Positions 36,247 to 48,095 of a DNA stretch of 64,000 bases are shown here, one piece after another; position 1 is the stretch's first letter, and every line of letters begins with the position of its first letter. Under the pieces are notes generated by a model. It was not told where the DNA came from, ran no database searches, and saw only the letters and a list, made by a program, of their open reading frames with translations. The DNA comes from Apodospora peruviana (taxonomy: Eukaryota; Ascomycota; Sordariomycetes; Sordariales; Lasiosphaeriaceae), in the NCBI GenBank assembly GCA_033439685.1, contig JAUEDM010000005.1:1364001-1428000 (forward strand), given 5' to 3'. Made by a program: the position numbers and the translations under genes.

Positions 36247-37037
36247 TCAAGACCCATTAACCGCCAGCTTCCCCTCCGTCTTCTCCAAGTACTGCACCAT
36301 ATCCTCAATGGTGCACACCTTGAGCCCCCACCTTCGCGCAAACGCTATACATGCCTCGCCCCTCATCATGCCCGGCTCCTCCCTGAGCGCCTGACCAGGT
36401 ACTTCAAGGCCGTCCTCGACGAGCTCGCAGATCGCCGCGGCGGGCCGCTTGCCCGCCATCCGGCAGAGGTCGATGGCGGCTTCCGTATGGCCGCGGCGCT
36501 GCCTTACGCCGCCGGGCTTGGCGCGCAAGGGAAAGACGTGCCCCGGGCGACGCAGGCTGGCAGCGGTTGACGCTTCATCGGCGAGGACACGACAGGCGAG
36601 CGCGCGGTCATGGGCGCTGATGCCCGTCGTGATGGACGGGTCGGCGGCGTCGACAGACAGGGTATAGGCGGTCGTGCGCGGGTCCTCATTGTGCTCGACC
36701 ATCTGCGGCAGCTCGAGTGCGAGCGTGCGATCCGGCAGGATGGGCGCGCAGATCAGGCCGGAGCTGTGGCGAACCATGAAGGCCATCTGCTGTGTGGTGA
36801 CGTCCTGGGCGGCGATGATGAGGTCCGCTTCGTTCTCGCGGCCCGGGTCGTCGAGGACGACGACGAATTGGCCTTCTCCTGTAACCGGTGAAGAAATGGG
36901 TTAGCTTGGCTTTCCTGCGAAGGAGGCGGTGGTGGTGGCGTGGCATGGCCGGGGATAAGAGACAAAGACGTACGGAATGCCTGGACGGTATCCGGAATAC
37001 TGTCAAATTGTGACGAATCAATTCTTGAAGGAGACAT
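36247..37037 (-). CDS. RIB3: 3,4-dihydroxy-2-butanone 4-phosphate synthase
   Basis: Exons 37037-36974 and 36878-36247 give 231 aa, the size of monofunctional fungal RIB3. The acidic metal-binding loop reads VVVLDDPGRENEADLIIAAQ (from about residue 27). Further family motifs are MAFMVRHSSGLICAPI, TTGISAHDRA, RPGHVFPLRAKPGGV and RRGHTEAAIDLCRMAG, which includes the second metal-binding His. The enzyme converts ribulose 5-phosphate to the four-carbon unit of riboflavin and formate. The intron splits codon 22 (phase 1), which restores REGQFVVV. It is divergent from COQ3. Confidence 0.96.
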
Positions 37038-37678
37038 ATTTGCGACAGAAATATAATGAAGATGTTTCGGGCTTGGTTTGCTTTCCGTCTGAAGTGAGCT
37101 TGAAAATGAAATCCGGGGGTGCGATGCGGTCTCGGCTGTGGAGGAGGGGCAAATCCCCGGTATTAGCGGGCTCTATGCCGAGGCGAGGGGTAGCATATAG
37201 GTACCGGTACTAGAAACTGAATAATCGCACAACGAACGTAAACTCATGAAAAAGTGTTTAGGTGTTATATCAGGCGAATATCAATCGGAGAGAGCCCGAT
37301 TCTATACTCGAAATCTCTCATGGCACCTTTCATCGAGTCTCAGTCAACGGATGACAGACGCTGACAAACGTGCATCTCAGCTGTTGAGGGTCCCTGCAGC
37401 AGCAGTTGCAGGCCGTGCACAACAGCCGTTGCGGATCGGCTGGACCGGCCTGTGGGAGCCGCTAGAAGCCTCCCAGAAGCCCACTGCAGTGGGACAGTAC
37501 AACGGACGGAACGCGGTAGACGGGACCACCACCGGGATCACCAAGCTCGGACAAACAGCGCGGATTACCAAACCAGCTCCCAAAAAACAAGACAGCTCCC
37601 CGTCGCGCAAACAACTAGCCCGCCTGCCCCGGAGGCCGATTCGGAACACGCGACGCGGAGGACAGACCCCACACAAAA
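37038..37678. promoter_or_regulatory. Divergent promoter region RIB3 / COQ3
   Basis: The 641-nt spacer separates two divergent starts. The ORFs inside overlap the real COQ3 start in other frames and are shadows. No specific site is called. Confidence 0.4.
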
Positions 37679-38662
37679 ATGCTGTCGTCGCTGAGACGGC
37701 ACACACCGACACTCCTCCGCCATGGCTCCCAAACAAGCCGCCATGTAACAGCGGCTGCTGCAGGCGCATCTGCCCTATGGTCGGCGGCGGAAATACCGGC
37801 GGCAGCCACCGCATCACAGCAGCCACCACGACGATGGCAGCACTCCTCCTCGTCCGTCAACGCGGACGAAATCTCCCACTTCAACGCCCTCGCAGCGACA
37901 TGGTGGGATCCTCACGGCTCCTCACGGGCCCTCCACCTCATGAACCCTCTCCGACATGACTTTATCAACGCCTGCCGATCCTCGTCTCAGTTATCCTCCT
38001 CCTCCACTCTATCACCAGAAGACACGACGACGACCACAAACCAACAACAGCAACCACAGTCCCCAGAAAAGCTGAGTTACCTCGATGTAGGCTGCGGAGG
38101 CGGCATCTTTGCCGAAAGCGCCGCCCGACTTCCCTCCACACAGTCAGTAACCGCCATCGACGCCGCGCCAGTCATCATTAGCGTCGCCCGTGCCCACGCA
38201 GCCAAAGACCCCGCCCTTTCCTCTGACAAACTCCAATACATCAACGCCAACATCGAAACCTTTTCCTCTACCCCAGAGAAATTCGACGTGATCTCGCTCT
38301 TCGAGGTGATCGAACACGTCGACAACCCGGCCGCCTTCCTGGACACCTGCGGCAGCCTCGTCAAGCCGGGCGGCTGGCTCGTGTTGAGCACCATCGCCCG
38401 CACCTGGACGAGCTGGTTCACGACCAACCTCGTGGCCGAGGACATCCTGGGAATCGTGCCCAAGGGCACGCATGACTGGAACAAGTACATCAACGAGGAC
38501 GAGTTGAGGAATCATTTCTTCAAGAGTCAGAAAACTGGTGGGTGGGATATTGACTCCCTGAAGGTCATGGGCGTCGTGTATGTACCTGGTCTGGGGTGGA
38601 AAGAGGTTACGGGCAGCGAGAAGATTGGTAATTACTTTTTCGGGATTCAAAAGAAGCTTTGA
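37679..38662 (+). CDS. COQ3: Ubiquinone biosynthesis O-methyltransferase, mitochondrial
   Basis: A single exon encodes 327 aa. Residues 1-60 are rich in Arg, Ser and Ala with no acids until Glu38, a mitochondrial presequence. The conserved start of the mature protein is DEISHFNALAATWWDPHGSS and LHLMNPLRHDFI. SAM-binding motif I is LDVGCGGGIF at 135-144, then DVISLFEVIEHVDNP, LVKPGGWLVLSTIART, APEDILG-like VAEDILGIVPKGTHDW and GNYFFGIQKK at the end. Coq3 performs both O-methylations of coenzyme Q synthesis on the matrix face of the inner membrane. A Thr/Gln low-complexity insert at 108-130 is extra relative to most homologues. Confidence 0.95.
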   Translation: MLSSLRRHTPTLLRHGSQTSRHVTAAAAGASALWSAAEIPAAATASQQPPRRWQHSSSSVNADEISHFNALAATWWDPHGSSRALHLMNPLRHDFINACRSSSQLSSSSTLSPEDTTTTTNQQQQPQSPEKLSYLDVGCGGGIFAESAARLPSTQSVTAIDAAPVIISVARAHAAKDPALSSDKLQYINANIETFSSTPEKFDVISLFEVIEHVDNPAAFLDTCGSLVKPGGWLVLSTIARTWTSWFTTNLVAEDILGIVPKGTHDWNKYINEDELRNHFFKSQKTGGWDIDSLKVMGVVYVPGLGWKEVTGSEKIGNYFFGIQKKL

Positions 38663-39219
38663 GTTGAGGTTGGAATGGGTAGGGAGGTAGAGGTCCTTGG
38701 CTGGCCTTGTAATTTTACAATTGTAAAACTATGTACTTGGAAGGGATAATCGCGTTGGCATGAAAGCTTATCGTATTGTGTGTACATGGTTGACTTGACC
38801 TATCTGGCTGTACTTTTAGTCACGGGCCTTGTACATTTATGACTTGACGAGTATGTAGATGTGGCTTTATCTGTACTCGAGGAAAGACAAAGTAGATAAG
38901 AGGAGTGTTTGTTATATGGAGATGATCGATTTATCCTCGGGGTATCGAAGTAGTTCGGAGAGTAGATAGCAGCCAGTAAATACGACAGAAAAGAAAACGC
39001 GATCTTTGTTAGAGGCACAGACACAGTCGGGCAAGCATTACAAAACCAGATATGGCCAGGCCGAGAATAAGCAGCAGGTTGTCAAACTCCATCTCGCCAA
39101 CTGTTGCTCCAGGTTGTTAACCCAGCACATGTCAGTATTCCTCCCACCCCCAGCAAGATGCAAAGTGTGTGCTCCGTTTCCAAAAAGAATTCAAAAAATT
39201 AGAACACAAGAAAAACCAC
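38663..39219. other. Convergent 3' region COQ3 / STK32-type kinase
   Basis: An AT-rich 557-nt stretch between converging stops. No feature besides 3' UTRs is seen. Confidence 0.5.
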
Positions 39220-41367
39220 TCAACCAATTATTTGTCGTGCACCTTCCTTCCCAAGAACACCTCTCTCTTTAGGCTTTGGACTATGTCCCCGTCCCTTCTT
39301 CCTGCTCAGGAAACCAAACACTCCACCGGAACCCTCGGGTTTTCCGGCGAGATCGTTATTTGCTCCGCTCGCGTCTGCGGGCAGTGTCGCATCTTGTCTG
39401 GCCAAATCGCTCCAGTTGCCAGCGCCATCCAGCGTCACCTGTATACCGCCTGTGGGACTCCCGACAATCATAGCAGGACCGCCTGTTCGACCTGTCCGGG
39501 CGCCGCTGGAACTGTTCGTGTATGTCTGCGGATATGGTGGGAGTGGAGGCGGTCGTCCTGGAGCAGCGCCGCGCCGTTGATGACTGCTTGGCGGCCGTTG
39601 GGCTCTATGAGATCCGCCAGTCTCTTGTTGTCCTTGGGTCGCTTCAGGTCCCGGCGCAGACTGTCCCTGTGATTGTGAGCCCCCATTCGTACTCGCCCTC
39701 GACTTAATCGATGCCGCTTCGTCCGTCGTTAAAGCTTGTGGTCGAGCATTCTCATCAGGCGGACATGCGCCCTTTAGGGTATTCGTTCGTCCATTGGCCT
39801 GCGGAACTACCTGCCCAGTGATCCTGATCTCAAGTTAGCATTGGTGGTGACATAGAATGTGCAGATTTGGTGTCATACTTCTTATATGCGGCGACTGTGT
39901 AGTCAAATGGACGGAAATCTGTCTCAATCATACGGTATAGTTCGTCCTCCCTAATTTCCTTGTCGGTAGCATCATCCTTTAACCGCTCGCGCGGCTTCTG
40001 TCTGCGAGCACGAGCTTCGAGCGGGGCTTCCTCAAGTAAAAGCTCCTCCAAGTCGTAGGTGGCATCGAAATTAGTCTTCTCGGACGACGGTATGAAGACT
40101 GGGTCTATCTCCTTCCTCTCGAGCGCTTCGAAGTCGATGCATTGGAAAAATTCGTGGTAAATGAAGCTATCCCACGTCGCGCCCATCCGCTTATCCGGGT
40201 TGAGTTCCAAAGCGTCCTTGATGGCATATAGACATGATAGCGATACGGGCGGGGATGTAATTGGGTATTTGGGATTAGCGGCTTGAATGACACTGCTCAA
40301 AGAGGACTCGGAGTTGCCCTCAAACGGCCTCTGTTTGTGGCGTTAGTTCTGACTTGTCTAGTTGGTTGTGTTCGAGCCACATGCAGCAGTTCGAGCACGC
40401 CGACCCGCGAGTACGGGTCATACAAGGGCTTGAAATCGCATCACCCACCTTATTGTATATGCATTCGTAAAAGAGAACTCCCAAAGACCACCAATCTGCC
40501 CGAACGTCGTAACCCTGGCCTGCGTATACTTCAGGCGCAAGGTATGCGAGGGTACCAGATTTGCTTGTCAGAACCTTGCCAGGTATTATATCAGAGGCAA
40601 CATTCTAGCACGAGGGTTAGCCTAAGTTTAACAGGTCAGCAAAAACAGGAGGAGACATGCAAAGTCTGTCAAATGTACGTGTCCGTCGGCGTCGAGGAGC
40701 ACATTATCGGGCTTCACATCCCGATGGATAATACCCTGCCCATGGATATATCTCAGGGCACAGCCAAGCTCAGCGATCCAAAACCTGACTGCATCTTCGG
40801 TAAAGGCTTTTCGGGATATGTGGAATCGTAGATCGCCGCCGCTCATCAAATCGACCACTAAGTACCTATATGACGGTCAGTCGATGGACCTGAGGTTCTC
40901 CGTTACTGGGATGCGTACATGTACTCGATATCTTGGAAACTGTAGCGCAAGTTGCAGATGAATGGGTGATTGACATGTTCCAACATTCGTCTCTCCCGTA
41001 TTATATTTCTGACACTCTCGGACCGGACAACTGTCAAGGAAGATGGTCAGCTACCATGTTCCCTGGAGAGCAATATAAGGATGCGCGGGGGGTTCTACCT
41101 TCATCTTTCCGGATGTATTTGAGGGCGAATGATAAATTGGTGTCTTTCCTTTCGACGATTCGAACCTTGCCGAATGCACCTCGTCCGACAACTCGAAGGA
41201 GACGGAAATGGTTTAGATTTACTGTCAATTGGATAGAGCCGCGGTCAGCATATTCAAGTTCGACGACGATGAACTTTGCAGATAACGCTCGAGGTGTTGA
41301 GCCAAGGAATATAAGAGTGCTAACCTTCCCCGTCAAACTCGACGGGTTTACCATTGCTGTTCCCCAT
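39220..41367 (-). CDS. Serine/threonine protein kinase, STK32/YANK family (AGC group)
   Basis: Seven exons (41367-41325, 41221-41099, 41030-40919, 40865-40661, 40604-40449, 40330-39879, 39823-39220) give 564 aa. The start MGNSNGK exposes Gly2 and could be N-myristoylated, as in animal STK32A, although position 6 is Gly rather than Ser. The kinase domain begins NHFRLLRVVGRGAFGKV with Lys49, then MYLVVDLMSGGDLRFH, the catalytic IIHRDVKPDN (His140-Asp142), TDFN instead of DFG (160-162), and TLAYLAPEVY. DFN and the FDATYDLEELLLEE stretch are features of the STK32 family. The C-terminal third is Gln/Gly/Pro-rich and ends in a basic tail. Intron 4 (40660-40605) begins with GC instead of GT; only this choice joins TDF to NVAS in frame. 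Substrates are unknown. Confidence 0.88.
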
Positions 41368-44300
41368 AGCGGCGGGTTGCTGTCTCTCGACTGGGAAGAC
41401 GGAATCTTCAAGCGACTTGTTGCGATGGATCAGAGTCCCAGGCGAAGAAGCATTCTACGCTCCGATTGTTCCAGGGCACGAAACAACCACGGTGGGTCTC
41501 GGAAAGTGGAATCCCACGATCAATCGACATTCGGGCTCAGCAGGAGAGACGGCGTAAGCTCGGCCAGATCACCGATTATCTTAGGATGATGTCGTCGCGA
41601 GCAGCAGCAGAAGCAGGAGGGAGGAGATGTGTCGGAGTGAGCAGGCCACGACGTTACTGCATCGATGGTGGTTGCACAGGTGTAAGGGCAAACAGTCGAA
41701 GGGATCGGGTGTCTGGCTCGGGGCGTATGACTGCCTTCTTTGTTTCGCCGTGCACTTCCCAAGGGCACGCGGGCGACAGCAAGGAAGAACCACCTAGAGT
41801 GGGTGGATTCCAGGTTTTAGCGGACAGATTGGAAGCGAGGGGTATCTTGTATGGAGATTACTCTAGAGGTCTGCGTGGGTTGGCGAACTGTGGTTGAACG
41901 GTGAGGCGACGAGAGGACTGGAGATGAGGCGATGGGCGGTCGACAAACTAAAAGAGGTTGGTTGCAACGCCGAGGCACTAATATCGTACACTACAGAGAT
42001 GCAAGTCGGCGGTTCCGCACGAGAATGGCTGAACTTTAATCAGCCCGTATTTGAAAAGGGGAGAGGGTCAGTCAAAGTCGAGATGGAGAACAGGCCGGTG
42101 GTGGTCCGTGGTGGAGGTTTAGGTAGGATTCTTGGGAAAGGTGTGGTCACGGCACTGGCCAAACCCATCATGCTCGCTGAAATCACAAGGTGCAAGTGCA
42201 ACCAAATGGGTGGAAGGGGAAGCAGCGACCACCACAGGCCCCAGCAAGCCTAACACAGGACCACCGACTGAAGCCCCGTTCCAGTCACCAGCAACTTCCA
42301 AAGTACCCCCTGCCGAGCCTGGGCGACGCAGTTTAATCTTGACAGGGAATAAACCTGGGACCCCGGACGACGGTGCCAAACCGGGACTATCCCGTTTGCG
42401 GTAGATGGGCACTCTTTGTTCTCGGTTCTCGCCGGCCGTCTTTCTGGAATTCGAGACCGACGGAATGGAAGTCACTGGTTAGCTACTGCCGCGGTCCAAT
42501 GTCAGTTCCAAGTGCAGTTACAGAATTACGAGGGAGCATGTTTTACGCAGGTCTCTGTTTTGTCCAAGGAGGCGGCGGCGGCGGCTGCCAGAGCACGCGA
42601 AGGCTGCCAATTGCTAACCCCCAAATCAGCCCGCCGCAGATCGCAGCTCCAGAATTGTCCTTGTGCATGAATCCGAAATGCTGCAGTGCCATGTGGTATG
42701 TGGTGCTGTACGCGCCTCAAAGACAAACCTAAGAAACCTTCTGGAAAAAGCCCAATCCTTGGATCCAACATATTTCGGATACAATTCTTCAGGATACAAA
42801 TGGGCTTGGAAGCAGGAACATTGGACGCTCAAAGCAGAAACTTGGAAGCGAATGCCTTGTGATGCCCTCGTCCGCGACGGTGCTACGTCCCCAAATTTTT
42901 TACTACCGGCAGTCGCCCCCCGTCTTGTTGGAATTTACTGCATTCGGCACCACCAACAACGGGCCAAAGGCTGACACAAAGATCGGCCCCCCTGCGTGGC
43001 CACCTCGTGGGCAATCCCCGATCAACAAAGGCTCGTGGCAATTTCAAGCTCTAGCCCGGCCAAGACACAGTACGCCATCCTCTGTGCGGCTAGCGGCGAA
43101 ACGGCGAAACGACCGCCCGCCCACCCAAAAAGGGGAAGATGATTTTTGGAACATTCTTTTCCCAACCTCCTTCCACCTTTTTTGATTCATCTTGACCGCA
43201 GTCACTGGAACACTGAAGCGAAGGATTTAGCTATAGGCACGTATGAATACCTTACGTGTGCTTGATGGGTTGCCCGTTAAATACATCCGAGTCCCTGGCG
43301 AGCAATCAGGGCATTTCAAACAATGAAACGGGACACGCGGGGGTCACTGTTACTTCACCAGGGTCTTTTTGCGCAGATGTGATCCGTGCACTCAGCCTGG
43401 ATTCTCAACTCTTGAATATTCCGTAAATAATCCGTACCTACTTCGATATTGGCCATTCCTACCTAGCTGCTAGATTACGCGGCACGAAGCGATCATCGCC
43501 AGCCTTCCCAAGGACTCTACGACCAGGATTGGCTTTGGAGGCGCCAAGACATAGAGTCTCTCTAGTCCGTACTGCGTAGGACTTTGTTAAGGGCTCGCAC
43601 CAAAGCACGACTGCGGCGGATTTTTCAGGCACTCACTCGTCCACTATTGATTTCCATACAAGGTCCATGCCTTGTCGCAAGCTGCCCCAGAATTGCACCC
43701 ATTGCACCATTTCAGAGCAGCACGAGCAGACAACAGCGAGTCACAAACTTCCAGTACAGTATCTATCACCGACTTGAGTCCCGAACCTCAGATAGCAGGA
43801 TGATAGGTACGTAACCACTTACCGCAACCCCGGAAGATGGAATCGACTATTGTTGGCCTGCAAGTTGCCTATCCGTATCCCGGTCGACATGCCATACCAA
43901 TTCGCTTCGCTGCTCGGCTGGGTTTCCATGGCTGGGCTGAACGACCAAGGAAAACTCGGGAGCTGAATCCCTGCCTTTCCACGTGGGACGGAACTGCAGG
44001 CGCGATAAGATCGCAGGCGACCACAGCTTGAGCAGCCCTCCTCCCCACTCCCCGCGCTGCCATCACTCGACCATCCACCCGGTCCTAAAATCACACGATT
44101 ATTCATCACTCCAATCGACACAGACGGCAGAGCAGACAGATACAACTATGCACGAGATGCGTGTAACCCCCCAGTTTAATTAACGAAATCCATGGGGTTG
44201 GGATGGCACGCTGCTGACGCTGGGTAGCGTGAAACGCAGCCGCAGCAACTGCTCGCCAACGACGAGTTGTTCAAAGCAATGCTGTTGTAGGTTTGTCAAT

Positions 44301-46557
44301 GGCATTTCGGCTCCGAAGAGGTGGTCTAGAATTCAAACTTTCGTTGCGCTCGTTGTCCGGAGAGAAACTCGAACCGAAGATGAACAGGTGGAACGGTGCC
44401 GCAAAGTGCCACAGAGATGCGCCATGCGAGAGAGCTTGTCCAACTTGGCGATGCTCCAACGATCGCCCTTCCTTAGCGAAGCAGTGGCCGCAATTCCGCA
44501 GAAATGTATGTGCAGGAATTTATTACACTGCAAAATCCGGCGAGATGATGGTTGTCAGCCCTTGAAAACAGTCTCCGGGTCTTTCGGGTTCATCACACGT
44601 GGAGGGCTGTCGTTTGGCTCTGCATATCTGTTCAACTGGCTGTACGGGACTTGTCGTTTCCCATCCCACAGACGCAACAGCCCGGCCCCTGAAACAACAA
44701 CAAGCCATCTCATCTCCAAACCCACGGATTGGCCGTCCATCCCGTGTCAGTGACACGCAGCGCACGACCTGAGAAAAAACGTGGCAAAGGGAAACGGGGA
44801 GGGAGGGGATCACGACGCCTCCCGCATCCCATACGACGAAAGATAATCAGCCCGGCTCCCCGTGATATTCCCCCTTATTGTTGGAACTTCAACCCCGGTT
44901 CTAGAAGCCTTCCACTTCAATCATGGCTGCATGGGTCATGCAGCACTACAACACCCTCACGTCAAACCTTCACTGCTATACGCCGCAGATCAAAGCATTG
45001 ATCAATAAAGACAAACGGGACCGAGAGAATTCTCCCAAATCCCCATTGTGCCGCTCAACGTGCCTCGAGGATGCATGTTAAGATGGATGGATGACTATGG
45101 ATCCTGCCGTCCCGCATTTCCGGTGCAAAAATCTCATCGTACGTTCTCAAAATCGGTGGTTTAAACAAATTCCACGAGTTACCTGATGTACCGCACGACG
45201 GTGAGTTAGTTCCAAGTATTTTGTGGGTGTGGTGTGAAAGGGGTTAATCGAGATAAAGGGGTTGGTGGGTAGGAAAAAAAAGGGGGCTCGAGGAGGAATT
45301 GTCCAAACAGAGAGCGCCTCTGCAGGACATGATATGGAAAGTTGAAACTAACTCACATACTCAAGCCGAACATAAGTTGGGCTGATATTTCATATGAAAA
45401 TTGTAAATGACTTACCGAACTACGGTAGCAGTGGGTATGTTTGTTTTCATGAACTATTACATGGAAAGCGGAATCTGAAGCTGTTTTTTTGTCCTTTATC
45501 ATTCAGTCTAGTCAACATCGGGATGAACGACCGCATTAGCTACGGAGTACAGCATGCATGTTTCAGGCCTGTTAGTTTGATCCTCCCCCCCTCACAACCG
45601 CGAATACCTAGGAAGATTTCACCCTTTTCTTTTGGTATTGATACTGAGGATAAGCTATGTGGGAACTGCCGAACCGGACAGTTGTCGTTTCGTCTACATA
45701 TTTTTACTTCTGTTGCTATAACAGGAGTATTTGGTCCGACAAAGGTAATTGGACAATCATATAAAGTTCAGTAAGACAGTCTGGAGAAATCCAGGCATCT
45801 CACCGCTGGATTCGATGTTGAACCCTATCGGAAACAATCAGGTATATGTCAAAAAGCGTGGGTGAGGCGTCAATGCCGTGTATCTCGGCTTAAAACAACC
45901 TGGAAAGCTGCGAACATGAGAGAAACTGCTGAGTCTGTTTGCGTATTTGTACCTATTGGACAGAATATCCAGTGCCTGATTCAACCAGACGATCTTGACA
46001 GCCACAGGCGGGCTTGACTCGGACTGCTTGAAGTGGATAGCACCGCAATAATCTGATTATCTCGAGGAGACACTGCCAATTATACAATGGACAGCAGCTT
46101 GTTCTTTTTTTCTTGATATGGAAATAAGAATACGATAGGTTCAATGTCAAATTGTCCATCGGTTCAAGTGATTGGAAGTTAGAAGGGGCTGGCTGTCAGG
46201 GACCGTCCGGGCCGGGGTAGAAATCCCACTGCGGGGTGAAGTTTGAACGCCAACCGCGATGTCTTGGTGGTGGTGACGTCACCGTCATTACAGTGATGAA
46301 CCTGGTGACGCTCAGGGAGTATTCTTCCGGGCAGCTACAATTTAACTACAACGGTTTTCTCACTCCAACAATTGGAATTTCAAAACACAGAAGCTGATCC
46401 AGTCCTGTCATTCTTTTCACTACTTTTCAATCAACCAATTGCAAAAAGGAAAGGAAAAGCAGCATCTTCCTGAAAGCAAACAAATCTGCTCAGTCACTCC
46501 GGAGCGGCAACAATCTCACCACTGGCCTACCCCAGACAAGTTTGTTCACCAGCAACA
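41368..46557. other. 5.2-kb gene-poor region
   Basis: This is the longest gap. It holds the kinase promoter at its left end and the leader of the gene at 46558 at its right end. Many short ORFs are present, but none has a domain, consistent splice sites and a start together. A minus-strand stretch at 44555-44740 reads somewhat protein-like, but I could not extend it. No transposase, LTR or terminal inverted repeat is visible. Long non-coding RNAs cannot be excluded. Confidence 0.4.
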
Positions 46558-47043
46558 ATGGCATACCGTCAATTACCCGTCGCGGCGCGCACTCTCCTGC
46601 GATCGTTACAACATGCACAATCCTCAGGTTCAAGAACCACCACAATAACATCCGCATGCCAGCTGCAGCAGCGCTCCTACACCCGCCCGACTTCCAGACT
46701 GCTGTACGCCGTCTCCAACAAGGATGACCCAGATGACCGCAACACGCTCAAGCCGCGGCGGTCGGAGGGCACGAAATCCGGCAACGATGACGACGTGGCC
46801 CACATCAATGGCGCCTTCAATCCCACCGAGACCAAGCCCGAGGACGAGATGAATAGCGCCAGGGATCCCGAGGGCGGCAGCGTTCTCGATGCCAGCGGCG
46901 GCAACCAGGGCTTCTCCAAGCCGCAGGGCGATAACCCGGGCGAGGGCAAGGACGCTTCGTTGAAAAATGCTGCTAGCAACGACGAGAAGCCCAGGAGCGG
47001 TGGATCGCAGGGCAAGAAGCACGGCAAGATGGAGGGACGCTAA
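46558..47043 (+). CDS. Small hypothetical protein, probably mitochondrial
   Basis: An intronless frame encodes 161 aa. The first ~45 residues are rich in Arg, Gln, Ser and Thr without acids (MAYRQLPVAARTLLRSLQHA), and an RSYTRP site resembles a presequence cleavage point. The remainder is hydrophilic and disordered-looking: NKDDPDDRNTLKPRRSEGTK, DDVAHINGAFNPTETKPEDE, then Gly/Asn/Lys-rich to KKHGKMEGR. I recall similar short unnamed proteins in other filamentous fungi, but I cannot name a function. Codon usage (G/C third positions) is like the neighbouring genes, which supports real coding. Confidence 0.75.
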   Translation: MAYRQLPVAARTLLRSLQHAQSSGSRTTTITSACQLQQRSYTRPTSRLLYAVSNKDDPDDRNTLKPRRSEGTKSGNDDDVAHINGAFNPTETKPEDEMNSARDPEGGSVLDASGGNQGFSKPQGDNPGEGKDASLKNAASNDEKPRSGGSQGKKHGKMEGR

Positions 47044-47406
47044 ATTTCGTTAAGACGGACGGTATTCTATGCATTGCATTCTCTCTGCATTTTTATGGCG
47101 TTTTGCAGAAAGACCAATGAATGGGGTGAATTCTATGTTGACTTAATTGGGCAGGTAGTCAGAGAACTTGAGAGGAATTTGTACGACACGGTTACCTTAC
47201 CTTACCTACGTAGGCGCGTTTCTTGTTAGACAAGAGAGTTGTGCTTTCGCCTGGTTGCTTATTTTGACTGGAGACTGGGTTGTTCATATTCTCGCCTTTT
47301 GATGGAAAACGGGAAGAGAGAGAGTTGTGAAAATTATCTTAATTTGATCCTGCTTCGCAATGCCACCACCCACCATCCAAACGCCGCCCATTTCTCAGTG
47401 TAAAGA
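47044..47406. other. Convergent 3' region
   Basis: The 363-nt stretch lies between two converging stops. It contains T-rich 3' UTR sequence only. Confidence 0.5.
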
Positions 47407-48095
47407 TTAAGCATACAACCCATCCATATCATCCTCTTCATCATCCTCATCTTCTTGCCTCTTCTCCACCTTCTTCTTATTCAGCTCCTTCCTGCACAGC
47501 GGACACGTCCCCTTACTCCTCAGCCAGGGCCCCACACACTCAAGGTCGAACCGATGGCTGTGGTGGCAGGGGAGCTCGACGACCAGACAGTACTGGTCAT
47601 CGAGGTAGCGTTCCGCACAGATGGGGCACGTCTCGTCCTGCTTGAGGGATTTGCGCGGCACGCGGTCGAGCCCGTCGAGATACTCTTGCGGGACGCCAGG
47701 GATGATGGTCGGCGGGTGTGCGACGTCGAGCTCGAGCACCTCAACTAGGTCGCGGAGGAGGTCGCGGTTCTGTGCGTTTGGCGCGGTCATTGCTAGCGTG
47801 CCGAATTGGTCCTGGAGGAGGCGGAAGAGGGCTGAGATGTCGCCTGGGTTGGGGACGGCGTGGGGGTTGTTATGGGGTTCTTGTTGTTGGGTGGTGGTGG
47901 TGGAAGGGGGGTCTATCACGGTGTGGAGGTGTGATGTGAATGTTGACATGTCGACTTGTCGGCGACGGGTGGTGCCGCCCTTTGAGGGTTTGATGTTGTG
48001 TTCGACTGTTGTGAGAGGGGGTTAGTATGGATGGGATGGTGTATGTGAGGTGATGTGCGCTGAGTGATTTGTATACCTTCATATTGGGTTGCCAT
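47407..48095 (-). CDS. RING-type zinc finger protein (putative E3 ubiquitin ligase)
   Basis: Exons 48095-48077 (19 nt) and 48005-47407 give 205 aa. The first exon encodes only MATQYE and part of codon 7; the join gives EVEHNIKPSKGG. The RING is near the C-terminus: DETCPICAERY with Cys133 and 136, LPCHHSHRFDLEC with Cys153, His155, an Asp in the usual second-His position and Cys163, then WLRSKGTCPLC with Cys174 and 177. An acidic tail follows (RQEDEDDEEDDMDG). Such RINGs bind E2 enzymes and transfer ubiquitin; no substrate-binding domain is evident. It could be a paralogue of a small conserved fungal RING family; function is not known. Confidence 0.85.

Noticed and set aside
19065..37037. Riboflavin gene cluster (FMN1 and RIB3 in one window)
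   Set aside because: The genes are 17 kb apart with many unrelated genes between them, so this is coincidence rather than a cluster.
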